This document shows, in pieces, positions 17,025 through 24,625 of a stretch of 49,096 nt of DNA. The translations under genes were made by a program, and so were the position numbers. The stretch comes from Acidobacteriota bacterium (GTDB lineage: Bacteria; Actinomycetota; Acidimicrobiia; Acidimicrobiales; Microtrichaceae), in the NCBI GenBank assembly GCA_003577145.1, contig QEUP01000034.1:1-49096 (forward strand), read 5' to 3'. The notes beneath the pieces are model-generated. The model ran no database searches. It saw nothing but the letters and a program-made list of their open reading frames with translations, and was not told the DNA's origin. Position 1 is the stretch's first letter. Every line of letters begins with the position of its first letter.

Positions 17025-18224
17025 GTGAGAGAGACGGTGCAGCCAAACGCATTCGGGCTGGAGCCGACGGTCAGGGAGGTGCTCGAGCGACACTGGGTCG
17101 AAGAGCACGGCTACACCGCGCCCAACCGCTCTGCCTACCCGTGGCTGTGGTTGTGGGACTCGTGCTTCCATGCGATCTGCTGGGCGGCGCTCGGTGACGA
17201 GCGGGCGACGACGGAGCTGTCGACGGCGCTGTCGGGCCAGTCGGCCACCGGCTTCGTCCCCCACATGGGCTACCTCCTAGACCCTCGCGAGGCGGCCGGC
17301 TTCTGGGGCCGGTCGGGCTGGTCGACGATCACGCAGCCGCCGATGTACGGTCACGCTGCCGCCGAGCTCACGCGCAGGGGATTCGAGCCCGGTCCCGAGC
17401 TGCTGGACAGAGCAACGGCCGGTCTGCAGTTCCTTCTCTCACGGCGGAAGCGAAGCGACGAGGGGCTGGTGGAGGTCGTGCACCCCTGGGAGTCCGGGGC
17501 CGACGACAGCCCCCGTTGGGACGACTTCGTCGGCACGCCTTTCGACCGGGCGAGGTGGTACGCCCTGAAAGGTGAGCTGATGGCAGCCGTCGTGAGGTCC
17601 GCGGACGGGTCACCGCTGGCCAACCCGACCTTCGCCGTGGCCCCGGCCGGGTTCAACGCGCTGGTTGCCTTCAACGCTCTGGAGCTGGCCGAGGTAACCG
17701 GTAGCTCGACGCTGGCAGCCGACGCGCGCGACCTCGTCGAGGTGCTGGACAGCCGCTGGGACCCGGAGCTGGGGACGTGGTGCGATGCCGGGCCGTCGGC
17801 AGGTGGCTCAGGCCGGGCCCTGACCCTTGACGGGCTGCTTCCGGTGCTGGTCACCGCCGGCGATGATCGCGTCGAGCGCGTCTTCGCCATGCTGGGAGAC
17901 CCGGCTCTCTTCGCTGGACGGTACGGCCCGGCGGGTGTGGCCCGCGCCGATCCTTCCTTCGATCCGGACGCCTACTGGCGTGGTGCCACTTGGCCCCAGC
18001 TCAACTACCTGCTCTGGTTCGCCGCCGGACGCCGGGGCCGGTTGCGCGACCAGCGACACCTGGTGGAGGCAACGGTTGCCGGCGCCCTCGCGTCGGGGAT
18101 GGCGGAGTACTGGCACCCTGATTCGGGCCGGGGCATGGGTGCGATTCCGCAGTCCTGGACCAGTCTGGCGCTGGTGATGGCTGGCGCTTCAGCGGGTCCC
18201 GCCGGGGACGGGCCGGTCGGGTAG
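17025..18224 (+). CDS. GH63-like glucosylglycerate/mannosylglycerate hydrolase
   Basis: A 399-residue (alpha/alpha)6-barrel glycosidase of the MGH1-like group in GH63. Recognisable blocks are YPWLWLWDSCFHA (about residue 43), GWSTITQPPMYGHAA, VVHPWESGADDSPRWD, DAYWRGATWPQLNYLLW and GMGAIPQSWTSLAL. Characterised relatives hydrolyse glucosylglycerate or mannosylglycerate, compatible solutes and glycolipid precursors in actinobacteria. Acidic residues in WDSC and HPWESG lie where the family has substrate or catalytic acids. No signal peptide, so cytoplasmic. The first codon is GTG at 17025. The 3' end overlaps the convergent DUF5317 gene by 36 bases. It is likely a recycling enzyme for the product of the divergent glycosyltransferase (inference). 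Confidence 0.85.
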   Translation: MRETVQPNAFGLEPTVREVLERHWVEEHGYTAPNRSAYPWLWLWDSCFHAICWAALGDERATTELSTALSGQSATGFVPHMGYLLDPREAAGFWGRSGWSTITQPPMYGHAAAELTRRGFEPGPELLDRATAGLQFLLSRRKRSDEGLVEVVHPWESGADDSPRWDDFVGTPFDRARWYALKGELMAAVVRSADGSPLANPTFAVAPAGFNALVAFNALELAEVTGSSTLAADARDLVEVLDSRWDPELGTWCDAGPSAGGSGRALTLDGLLPVLVTAGDDRVERVFAMLGDPALFAGRYGPAGVARADPSFDPDAYWRGATWPQLNYLLWFAAGRRGRLRDQRHLVEATVAGALASGMAEYWHPDSGRGMGAIPQSWTSLALVMAGASAGPAGDGPVG

Positions 18225-19100
18225 GTCGATCACGACTCCGTCGCCTCGGCCCGGAGCGAACAGGCTGAGCTTGTCCATGTCGATCTCGAACTCGTCGGTG
18301 TCGGGCTTGCCCCTGCCGTTCCCACCGCCATTGCCGCCGTTGCTCTTGCCGTTGCTCTTGCCGTTGCCCTCGTCCTCGCCGTCGCGCCTTCGCTGACCTG
18401 CGGTTTCGCCGCCGCCCGCCCTGGCGCGATCGGCTCCGGTCATGACGGGGCGCCCGCCGCCCGCAGATGGGGTGAGCTCGTCCTCGCCGTCGCCGCCTCC
18501 GGCGTCCCCGCCCGAACCGGTGAGTTCGCGTATGGCGTCGTCGTAGCTGATGCCGCGACCGGGCCGCCGCGGCCGCATCAGCGAGGAGACGATGAAGCCG
18601 AGGCCGACCAGGACGACGATGTCGCCGATGGAGATGACCTGGCGAGCGAAGGGCAGTGGTATCACGTCGCCGAGGACCGCCAGCGTGTCGCTGTCGCCGG
18701 CGACGTGCCGGTTGCCGGTGAGCACGATGGTGTCGAGGTCGGCTTCGTCGACCACTCCGGCGCTGATCATTGCGTCGCGGTTGACCGGTGTGCCGCTGTT
18801 GAGGACCGTGGGGACGATGTTGAGCAGCAGTCCGACGGCAAGGATGGACATGCCGTTGATGTGAAGGTTCAACAGCGCGAAGACGACCAGCAGGACCTCC
18901 GCCCCGACACCGAGGACCAGATCGGTCGTGTCACCACCGGGGAGGGAGACGAACTGCACGGCGAGCTGGCCGACCAGCCCGATGACGAGGAGAGGCCACC
19001 AGTACAGGCGCCAGGTGGCTATGTTGGCGGGCTTGCCACCTCGGAGGATCCCAGCGGCAAGGCCCACGATCACCGCGACAAGAGCCGGGAGCACTGCCAT
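18189..19100 (-). CDS. DUF5317-like integral membrane protein
   Basis: A 303-residue protein. The first 185 or so residues hold about five membrane segments with the layout of DUF5317: LPALVAVIVGLAAGILRGGK, WPLLVIGLVGQLAVQ, VLLVVFALLNLHINGMSILA, LNIVPTVLNSGTPVNRDAM, ISIGDIVVLVGLGFIVSSLM. The family has no known function. The C-terminal 115 residues are cytoplasmic-looking, Gly/Asn/Lys-rich and low-complexity. The chosen ATG (19100) is six bases after a TACCTT box and is probably leaderless; ATG 19121 is the alternative. It converges on and overlaps the glycosidase gene by 36 bases. Confidence 0.8.
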   Translation of the reverse strand: MAVLPALVAVIVGLAAGILRGGKPANIATWRLYWWPLLVIGLVGQLAVQFVSLPGGDTTDLVLGVGAEVLLVVFALLNLHINGMSILAVGLLLNIVPTVLNSGTPVNRDAMISAGVVDEADLDTIVLTGNRHVAGDSDTLAVLGDVIPLPFARQVISIGDIVVLVGLGFIVSSLMRPRRPGRGISYDDAIRELTGSGGDAGGGDGEDELTPSAGGGRPVMTGADRARAGGGETAGQRRRDGEDEGNGKSNGKSNGGNGGGNGRGKPDTDEFEIDMDKLSLFAPGRGDGVVIDLPDRPVPGGTR

Positions 19101-19171
19101 GACATCAAGGTAGCGGCCCATCGGCGGCAGGAGAGGGACCCCATCACCGCAGTGCCGAAGCCCGCCACCTC

Positions 19172-19231
19172 CTCGATTCGGGACCGGGACTCTCGATTCG
19201 GGACCGTCACTCTCGATTCGCGACCGTGACT
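19172..19231. repeat. Three tandem 20-bp repeats in a divergent intergenic region
   Basis: Three consecutive units (19172-19191, 19192-19211, 19212-19231) share CTCGATTCGGGACCG with changes only at unit positions 10, 16 and 17. They lie between the starts of the DUF5317 gene and the enoyl-CoA hydratase gene, so they could be iterated protein-binding sites as well as a simple tandem duplication. Confidence 0.75.
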
Positions 19232-19322
19232 CCGTGCCTGGCGCGATCCAGCGATCCCGGAACATGGTGGGGCCCGCCGTCCCACGATTCTGACCGTGAC
19301 GCGAGGCGCTAGCTTCTCGGGC

Positions 19323-20105
19323 ATGTCAGAGGAAGAGCTCCTGTACTCGGTATCCGACGGCGTTGCCCGGCTCACGATCAATCGTCCGGACAAGCGCAAC
19401 GCCATGTCATGGGAGGTCATCACCGGCCTGCGCCGGCGTTTCGCCGAGGTCAAGGAGGCCGAAGAGGTGAGGGTCGTGGTGCTCACCGGCGCCGGCGACC
19501 GGGCGTTCTGCGCCGGCGCCGACCTCACCGGCATGAAGGGTGAATCCGACTTCGCCGCCGTGCACGACGCCCGCGGCGAGCTTGCACGGCTCTTCCACGA
19601 CATGTGGGAACTCGGCAAGCCCACCGTCGCACGAGTGAAGGGATACGCCCTGGCGGGTGGGTTCGGGCTGGCGCTTGCCTGCGATCTCGTGGTGGCGTCG
19701 GACGACTCCCAGTTCGGCACACCCGAGATCAACGTCGGACTCTGGCCGTACATGATCACCGTCCCACTTATGCGGTCCATGTCGCCGAAGAAGGCTTTGG
19801 AGCTGATGATGACGGGGCGGCGCGTGTCCAGCGACGAGGCCGAGCGGCTCGGCTTCGTGACCAAGGTCGTTCCCGCCGCCGAGCTCGATTCAGCCGTCGA
19901 TGAGATGGCAGCCGAGCTGGCATCGAAGTCACCGGCTGTGATGAGGCTCGGGCGCGACACGTTCTATGCCGTTTGGGATCAGCGCGCAGCCGACGCGCTG
20001 CGTTTGTTGCACGTGATGCTCACGGTCAACACTTCCCTGGAGGACGCGGCGGAGGGGATCGCAGCCTTCGTCGAGAAGCGGCCACCGGTATGGAAGGGGC
20101 GGTGA
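19323..20105 (+). CDS. Enoyl-CoA hydratase/isomerase (crotonase) family protein
   Basis: A 260-residue crotonase. The oxyanion-hole blocks are VVLTGAGDRAFCAGADL and KGYALAGGFGLALACDLVVA, and the family glutamate is kept in FGTPEINVGLWP. It probably hydrates or isomerises an enoyl-CoA in beta-oxidation or a related degradation. The ATG at 19323 lies seven bases after a TAGCTT box and may be leaderless; a GTG at 19296 is possible but lacks a ribosome site. The carboxyltransferase gene follows after 28 bases, so an acyl-CoA operon is likely. Confidence 0.9.
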   Translation: MSEEELLYSVSDGVARLTINRPDKRNAMSWEVITGLRRRFAEVKEAEEVRVVVLTGAGDRAFCAGADLTGMKGESDFAAVHDARGELARLFHDMWELGKPTVARVKGYALAGGFGLALACDLVVASDDSQFGTPEINVGLWPYMITVPLMRSMSPKKALELMMTGRRVSSDEAERLGFVTKVVPAAELDSAVDEMAAELASKSPAVMRLGRDTFYAVWDQRAADALRLLHVMLTVNTSLEDAAEGIAAFVEKRPPVWKGR

Positions 20106-20133
20106 TCTCCGCCTGGGATCGAAAGGGCTGAGC

Positions 20134-21708
20134 ATGAGCGATGCCGAACGTCATCAGTGGCGACCTCTCGTCGACGACCTTCACGCCCGCCGCGAGCGCG
20201 CGCAGGAGATGGGGGGGGCCGAGCGGGTCCAGCGTCAGCGCGACCTGGGCAAGATGCCGGTCCGCGAGCGGCTGAAGTACTTCCTCGACGACGGGAGCTT
20301 CGTCGAGTTCGGTGAGCTGGCCGACTCGATGGACCCTGGCCTTGCGGACAAGGGCTACCTGGCAGCCGACGGCTGTGTCACCGGCATCGGCACCCTCGAC
20401 GGCCGCCGTATCGCGGTCTGCGCCTACGACTTCACGGTGATGGCCGGCTCGATGGGTGTCGTGAACGAGTACAAGGTCAGCCGCATGCGCCAGCTCGCGC
20501 TGCGACAGCGCATCCCGATCGTCTGGCTGCTCGACTCCGCCGGGGCCCGGATCCAGGCGGCCTCTGGTTCGACCTTTGCCGGCGCCGGCGCGTTGTTCAG
20601 GGAGCAGGTCGTCATGAGCGGGGTGGTCCCCCAGGTCGCGGCGATGCTGGGGCACTGCGCTGCCGGGACCGCCTACATCCCCGCACTGGCGGACTTCATC
20701 CCGATGGTCAAGGGCACCTCGTCGATGGCCCTGGCGGGCCGGCACCTGGTGAAGGCCGCTACCGGGGAGGACGTCACCGAGGAGGAGATGGGGGGCTCGG
20801 AGGTCCACACCCGGCACAGCGGGGTGGCCGATGTCGAGGTCGACGACGACATCGCCTGCCTGCGGACGGTGCGGGAGTACCTGTCGTTCTTCCCGAGCCA
20901 CAACCAGGAGCCGCCACCGCTGGTCGATTGCGACGATCCCGTCGACCGGCGCTGCGAGGACCTCTATGACATCGTGCCCACGGCGCCCCGCCGTGCTTAC
21001 GACATGCGTCGCGTGGTCGAGTCGGTCGTCGACGACCACCACTTCTTCGAGATGAAGGGCGCGTGGGCGCGCAACGTGATCACGGGCTTCGCCCGCATGG
21101 GTGGCGAGCCGATCGGCCTGGTCGCCAGCCAGCCGATGGTCCTCGGCGGCGCGCTGGACGTGAACGCCGCCGACAAGGCGGCCCGTTTCGTGTGGCTCTG
21201 CGACGCTTTCAACATCCCGCTGGTGTTCCTGCACGACGTGCCCGGCTTCATCGTCGGTTCAGCAGTCGAGAAGCAGGGCATCATCCGGCACGGCGCCAAG
21301 ATGCTGTTCGCGGTGTCCGAGGCGACCGTCCCCAAGGTGAGCATCGTGTTGCGCAAGTCCTACGGCGCCGGTTACTTCGTGATGAACGGGACGGCCTACG
21401 AAGCCGACTACATCGCCATCTGGCCCACCGCTGAGATCGCGGTCATGGGCCCCGAGGGCATGGTCAACATCATCATGCGCAAGGAGCTCGACAAGTTCGC
21501 CGAGGGCAAGGAGCGGGATCAGGCGCGCATCAACTTCGCCGACGAGCTGCGCAAGAACATCGACCCCTACATCGCCGCCGGGCACGCCCAGGTCGACGAT
21601 GTCATCGACCCGGCCGAGACGCGACTGGCGATCGCCAAGGGGATAAGGACATCGCGCACCAAACATGTCGAGCGCCCGTGGCGCAAGCACGGCGTGCTAC
21701 CGGTGTGA
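20134..21708 (+). CDS. Acyl-CoA carboxylase carboxyltransferase (beta) subunit
   Basis: A 524-residue carboxyltransferase of the AccD/PccB family, which moves carboxyl from biotin to an acyl-CoA such as propionyl-CoA. Two crotonase-fold halves are visible. The N-half has RLKYFLDDGSFVEFGELAD, AGSMGVVNEYKVSR and WLLDSAGARIQAASGSTFAG; the C-half has PMVLGGALDVNAADKAARFV, GSAVEKQGIIRHGAKML and RKSYGAGYFVMNG. Length is normal. No biotin carboxylase subunit is encoded in this window. A stand-alone biotin carrier lies 1.8 kb downstream on the same strand, with a divergent metallo-hydrolase/tetR pair between. Substrate specificity cannot be read from the motifs. Confidence 0.92.
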   Translation: MSDAERHQWRPLVDDLHARRERAQEMGGAERVQRQRDLGKMPVRERLKYFLDDGSFVEFGELADSMDPGLADKGYLAADGCVTGIGTLDGRRIAVCAYDFTVMAGSMGVVNEYKVSRMRQLALRQRIPIVWLLDSAGARIQAASGSTFAGAGALFREQVVMSGVVPQVAAMLGHCAAGTAYIPALADFIPMVKGTSSMALAGRHLVKAATGEDVTEEEMGGSEVHTRHSGVADVEVDDDIACLRTVREYLSFFPSHNQEPPPLVDCDDPVDRRCEDLYDIVPTAPRRAYDMRRVVESVVDDHHFFEMKGAWARNVITGFARMGGEPIGLVASQPMVLGGALDVNAADKAARFVWLCDAFNIPLVFLHDVPGFIVGSAVEKQGIIRHGAKMLFAVSEATVPKVSIVLRKSYGAGYFVMNGTAYEADYIAIWPTAEIAVMGPEGMVNIIMRKELDKFAEGKERDQARINFADELRKNIDPYIAAGHAQVDDVIDPAETRLAIAKGIRTSRTKHVERPWRKHGVLPV

Positions 21709-21735
21709 GAGCGACTCGTGCTGCCCTGACGGCGT

Positions 21736-22560
21736 TCAATCCAGGCTGACGGTGAGGAGGTCGTCGCCGAGCACCACGCGCCCGGAGAAGTGGGCGCGGG
21801 CGGGCGCCAGCCACTCTTCCTCGGTTCCGGGAGCCATGGACGGTATGTAGTGGGTGAGGACGAGGGTGTCCACGCCACATCGTCTGGCCGTTTGAGCCGC
21901 CTGTTCGACGGAGGAGTGGTAGTCGAGCACGTCGAGGAAGCGCGGGACCCCGATGTTGCGCACGAGGTCGGCGCGCAGAACCGTCTGCACATACGCGTCA
22001 GCCGATCGGCACAGCTCGTCCAGACCCTCGCAGGGGAGCGTGTCGCCGGCGATCACCACCGACTTGTCGGCGGCCTGAACTCTGAAGCCGATGGAGGGAT
22101 GGACAGGCTTGTGCTCGGTGGCCCCGACCCTGATGGTGACCTCACCCCGTTCGATGGTGGTGCCGGGCGTGACCTCGGTGACGAGCGCCTGCGGCCCCTC
22201 GGTGAGGTCTCGGTGGTGCGCCATCCGGTAGCCGATGTCGGCCGCGAGCGAGGAGAGGATGGCATCGACCACCGCCGCGGTGCCCACCGGCCCGTAGATC
22301 TCGAGGGGCGAGGGGGCGAAGCTGAGTGTCCAGCGCGTTGTGATGAGGTCGTTCAGGTCGGTCAAGTGGTCGCTGTGGAGATGGGTGAGGTAGACCGAGT
22401 CGAGCCGTGGCGCGCCGATCCCGATCTCGGCGGCCCGCAGGAGCACGCCGCGCCCGGCGTCGAAGAGCAGGTCCCGCCCCGCGGCGCGCACCAGGCTCGC
22501 AGGCCCCGCCCGCCGGGGGTCCGGTAGGGGGTTTCCTGTTCCGAGCAGAACTATCTCCAA
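21736..22560 (-). CDS. MBL-fold metallo-hydrolase (RNase Z/ElaC-like group)
   Basis: A 274-residue metallo-beta-lactamase-fold hydrolase starting EIVLLGTGNPLPDPRRAGPA. The dinuclear zinc motif is YLTHLHSDHLTD (HxHxDH, about residues 60-67), with further ligands likely in VIAGDTLPCEGL and LTHYIPSM. The start is TTG at 22560 with AAGGA eight bases upstream. It converges with the carboxyltransferase gene and diverges from a TetR gene across a perfect palindrome (22589-22608), so it is probably that regulator's target. RNase Z proper usually keeps a longer exosite; a small-molecule ester or thioester hydrolase is equally possible. Confidence 0.88.
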   Translation of the reverse strand: MEIVLLGTGNPLPDPRRAGPASLVRAAGRDLLFDAGRGVLLRAAEIGIGAPRLDSVYLTHLHSDHLTDLNDLITTRWTLSFAPSPLEIYGPVGTAAVVDAILSSLAADIGYRMAHHRDLTEGPQALVTEVTPGTTIERGEVTIRVGATEHKPVHPSIGFRVQAADKSVVIAGDTLPCEGLDELCRSADAYVQTVLRADLVRNIGVPRFLDVLDYHSSVEQAAQTARRCGVDTLVLTHYIPSMAPGTEEEWLAPARAHFSGRVVLGDDLLTVSLD

Positions 22561-22588
22561 GTCCCGAGTCCTTTCAGGATCCGTTCAT

Positions 22589-22608
22589 GCTAATGCTGTC
22601 GCATTAGC
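22589..22608. promoter_or_regulatory. Perfect 20-bp palindrome between metallo-hydrolase and tetR
   Basis: GCTAATGC-4-GCATTAGC has 8-base perfect arms. It lies 28 bases upstream of both the leftward hydrolase start and the rightward TetR start, so one bound dimer could control both. The high AT content of the arms stands out in this GC-rich sequence. Confidence 0.65.
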
Positions 22609-22635
22609 TAGGGCAAAGCACGGTAAGGTGGGCGA

Positions 22636-23337
22636 ATGGATGGGGGAACCGACGGGGGCGCCGGCCGGCCCGTCCGTCACCGCTCGAGGAGAACCCGGGA
22701 CAGGATCCTCGATGCCGCCGAGAAGCTGATGGTCGAGAAAGGCGTCGACGGGGTGTCGCTCAGGGAGGTCAACGCCGCCGCCGGCCAGCGCAACGCCTCG
22801 GCGGTGCAGTACCACTTCGGGAATCGCGACGGCCTGCTCGGCGCCATCATCGACCGTCACCGGGCTCCCGTGGAGACTGCCCGACAGGCGCTCATGGCCC
22901 GCCACCCGAGCGTGGGTAACAGCACACGGCAGTGGCTGGAGTGCCTGATAGAGCCGCTCACGGCGTTGCTGGCCGATGCGAGCGGGCGCCGCTACCTGCA
23001 GATCATCGCTCAGCTCGTCGAACGACCGGATGTGGGACCTGTGTCGCTGCTGGCAGCTCTCGACGAGCGCTCCAGCGCCCGGCGCTGCATCGACGAGATG
23101 GTCGCCGGACTCGACCGGCTCCCCGCGGCGCTGGCTCTGCAACGCAGTGAGCTGGCTGTCTCGTTCGCGCTGAGTGCCCTGGCCGAGCAGGCGCGCCGCC
23201 ACGATGCGGGGACGGATCGGCGGCTGGGCGATCCCGTGTTCTCGACGGACCTGGTGGACGTGCTCGAGGCGGTGCTCACCACCGCGCCATCCGCCGAGAC
23301 GATGCGGGAACTGCAAGCGGCGGGCCAGGCGGACTGA
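22636..23337 (+). CDS. TetR-family transcriptional regulator
   Basis: A 233-residue repressor. The helix-turn-helix spans about residues 16-65 (TRDRILDAAEKLMVEKGVDG, LREVNAAAGQRNASAVQYHF, NRDGLLGAIIDRHR). The C-terminal ligand domain is Ala/Leu-rich. Use of AGQRNASAVQYHFGNRDGLL in the recognition region is typical of regulators of lipid or acyl-CoA genes. The ATG at 22636 has TAAGGT six bases upstream, which could serve as a leaderless -10 box or, with AAGGTG, as a ribosome site. It likely represses itself and the divergent metallo-hydrolase through the palindrome at 22589-22608. Confidence 0.92.
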   Translation: MDGGTDGGAGRPVRHRSRRTRDRILDAAEKLMVEKGVDGVSLREVNAAAGQRNASAVQYHFGNRDGLLGAIIDRHRAPVETARQALMARHPSVGNSTRQWLECLIEPLTALLADASGRRYLQIIAQLVERPDVGPVSLLAALDERSSARRCIDEMVAGLDRLPAALALQRSELAVSFALSALAEQARRHDAGTDRRLGDPVFSTDLVDVLEAVLTTAPSAETMRELQAAGQAD

Positions 23338-23365
23338 GGGGTACACCCCCGACGCCGCTCCCCTC

Positions 23366-23420
23366 CCCCTTCTTGGCAGCAATACCCCTCCTATGCGCAG
23401 GAAATGCTGCCGAGAAAGGG
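23366..23420. repeat. Single copy of the TTCTTGGCAGC hairpin repeat
   Basis: TTCTTGGCAGC (23370-23380) pairs with GCTGCCGAGAA (23406-23416), one wobble position, with a 25-base loop that matches, in inverse orientation, the loop of the array at 40836-41029. It lies in the 186-base gap between the tetR and biotin-carrier genes and could also act as a terminator. Confidence 0.65.
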
Positions 23421-23523
23421 TGGCGGGGCCGGATTCGCCGCTCGGGGGGGCCGGGGGCCTACTCTTCGTTGACCTGGGAAGGCCGTCCTCGCTGTCGAAG
23501 GGCTGCGCCGCGGAGGAGGACCG

Positions 23524-23742
23524 ATGGTCGAGGTCCGAGCAGAGATAACAGCCAACGTGTGGCAGGTGCCGGCCGAGGTCGGCAAGGTGGTGGCGGCCGG
23601 CGACGAGCTGGTGATCCTGGAATCGATGAAGATGGAGATCCCTGTCATAGCTCCGACTGGCGGGACCGTAGCCCAGGTCGAGGTCGCGCCCGACGATCAG
23701 GTCCACGAGGGTGACCTGATCGCGGTGATCGACGAGGGCTGA
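23524..23742 (+). CDS. Stand-alone biotin/lipoyl carrier protein
   Basis: A 72-residue single-domain protein with the biotinylation motif LESMKMEIP (Lys about residue 36). The fold is a flattened beta-barrel as in the biotin carboxyl carrier domain: AEITANVWQVPAEVGKVV before the hairpin, and APTGGTVAQVEVAPDDQVHE after it. It would carry carboxybiotin between a biotin carboxylase and a carboxyltransferase, presumably the subunit at 20134-21708. Such tiny carriers of about 70 residues are known in actinobacteria as separate genes. Met at the -1 side of Lys (MKM) supports biotin rather than lipoate. Confidence 0.9.
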   Translation: MVEVRAEITANVWQVPAEVGKVVAAGDELVILESMKMEIPVIAPTGGTVAQVEVAPDDQVHEGDLIAVIDEG

Positions 23743-23822
23743 CCTGGTCCCGTGGCGACGCCAGGAAAAGGCGAAACCTCACGGCAGATGGGACCGTCCA
23801 ACTACAGCGTGGTGAGAGACCC

Positions 23823-24548
23823 ATGATATTCAGCGAGACCGAAGGGCCGATCTCCGTTGTCAGGATCGATCGCCCCCACCGCCGCAATGCCTTCACCAGG
23901 GTCGCCCTGGGCGATCTGCTCGACGCGCTCGAAAAGGCCGTGGAAGCGGAGTCCAGGGTCGTGGTGATCACCGGTGCCGGAGGACACTTCTGTGCCGGCG
24001 CCGATCTGTCCGAGCTGGAGGACAGGTCCTTCGAGGACCCCGTTCACGATCTGCTGACGGCCATCACCGAGGTGCCCATGCCGGTGATCGCGGCGATCTC
24101 CGGCGCCTGCCTGGGTCTGGGGATCCAACTCGCGCTGGCATGCGATCTGCGGGTCTGCACCCCGGATGCCCGCATTGGGCTGCCGGCTGCTCGTCGCGGC
24201 TTCATGGTGGACCACTGGACGGTTCAGCGCCTGGCTCTTCTCGCTGGCCACGGCCCGGCGAGGGCCATGCTCCTCGGGGCCGAGGTGATATCCGGCGTGG
24301 AAGCGCATCGGCTCGGGTTTGCGCAGCGTCTGGGCGACACGGAGCACGCGCTGGAATGGGCAGCGGAGATCGCCGCGCTGGCGCCGCTGAGCGTGCAGGG
24401 ATTCAAGATCGGGCTCAACACCCTCGAGAGCGCTCCCGATGTCAGCGCATACTGGAAGGCCTTCGACCGAGCCTGGTCGTCGCGTGACATGACCGAGGGC
24501 ATACGCGCCTTCTTCGCCCGCGAAGAGCCCGACTTCCGGGGTGAGTGA
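23823..24548 (+). CDS. Crotonase-fold protein, hydratase glutamate replaced
   Basis: A 241-residue enoyl-CoA hydratase/isomerase superfamily member. CoA-binding and oxyanion blocks are intact (VVITGAGGHFCAGADLSEL; ISGACLGLGIQLALACDLRV). At the place where hydratases have Glu in PEVGLG-type motifs it reads ARIGLPAARRGFMVD, with no acid. It may therefore be an isomerase, hydrolase, decarboxylase or non-hydratase member. It follows the biotin carrier by 80 bases on the same strand. ATG at 23823 is preceded by GTGAGAG. Confidence 0.88.
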   Translation: MIFSETEGPISVVRIDRPHRRNAFTRVALGDLLDALEKAVEAESRVVVITGAGGHFCAGADLSELEDRSFEDPVHDLLTAITEVPMPVIAAISGACLGLGIQLALACDLRVCTPDARIGLPAARRGFMVDHWTVQRLALLAGHGPARAMLLGAEVISGVEAHRLGFAQRLGDTEHALEWAAEIAALAPLSVQGFKIGLNTLESAPDVSAYWKAFDRAWSSRDMTEGIRAFFAREEPDFRGE

Positions 24549-24625
24549 CCTTCGGCCACCGATCGCCCGCCGAGCCGGGTGATCAGGGCTAGCGTGTTGC
24601 ACCAGGTCGCGGAAGGGGGCCAGTC

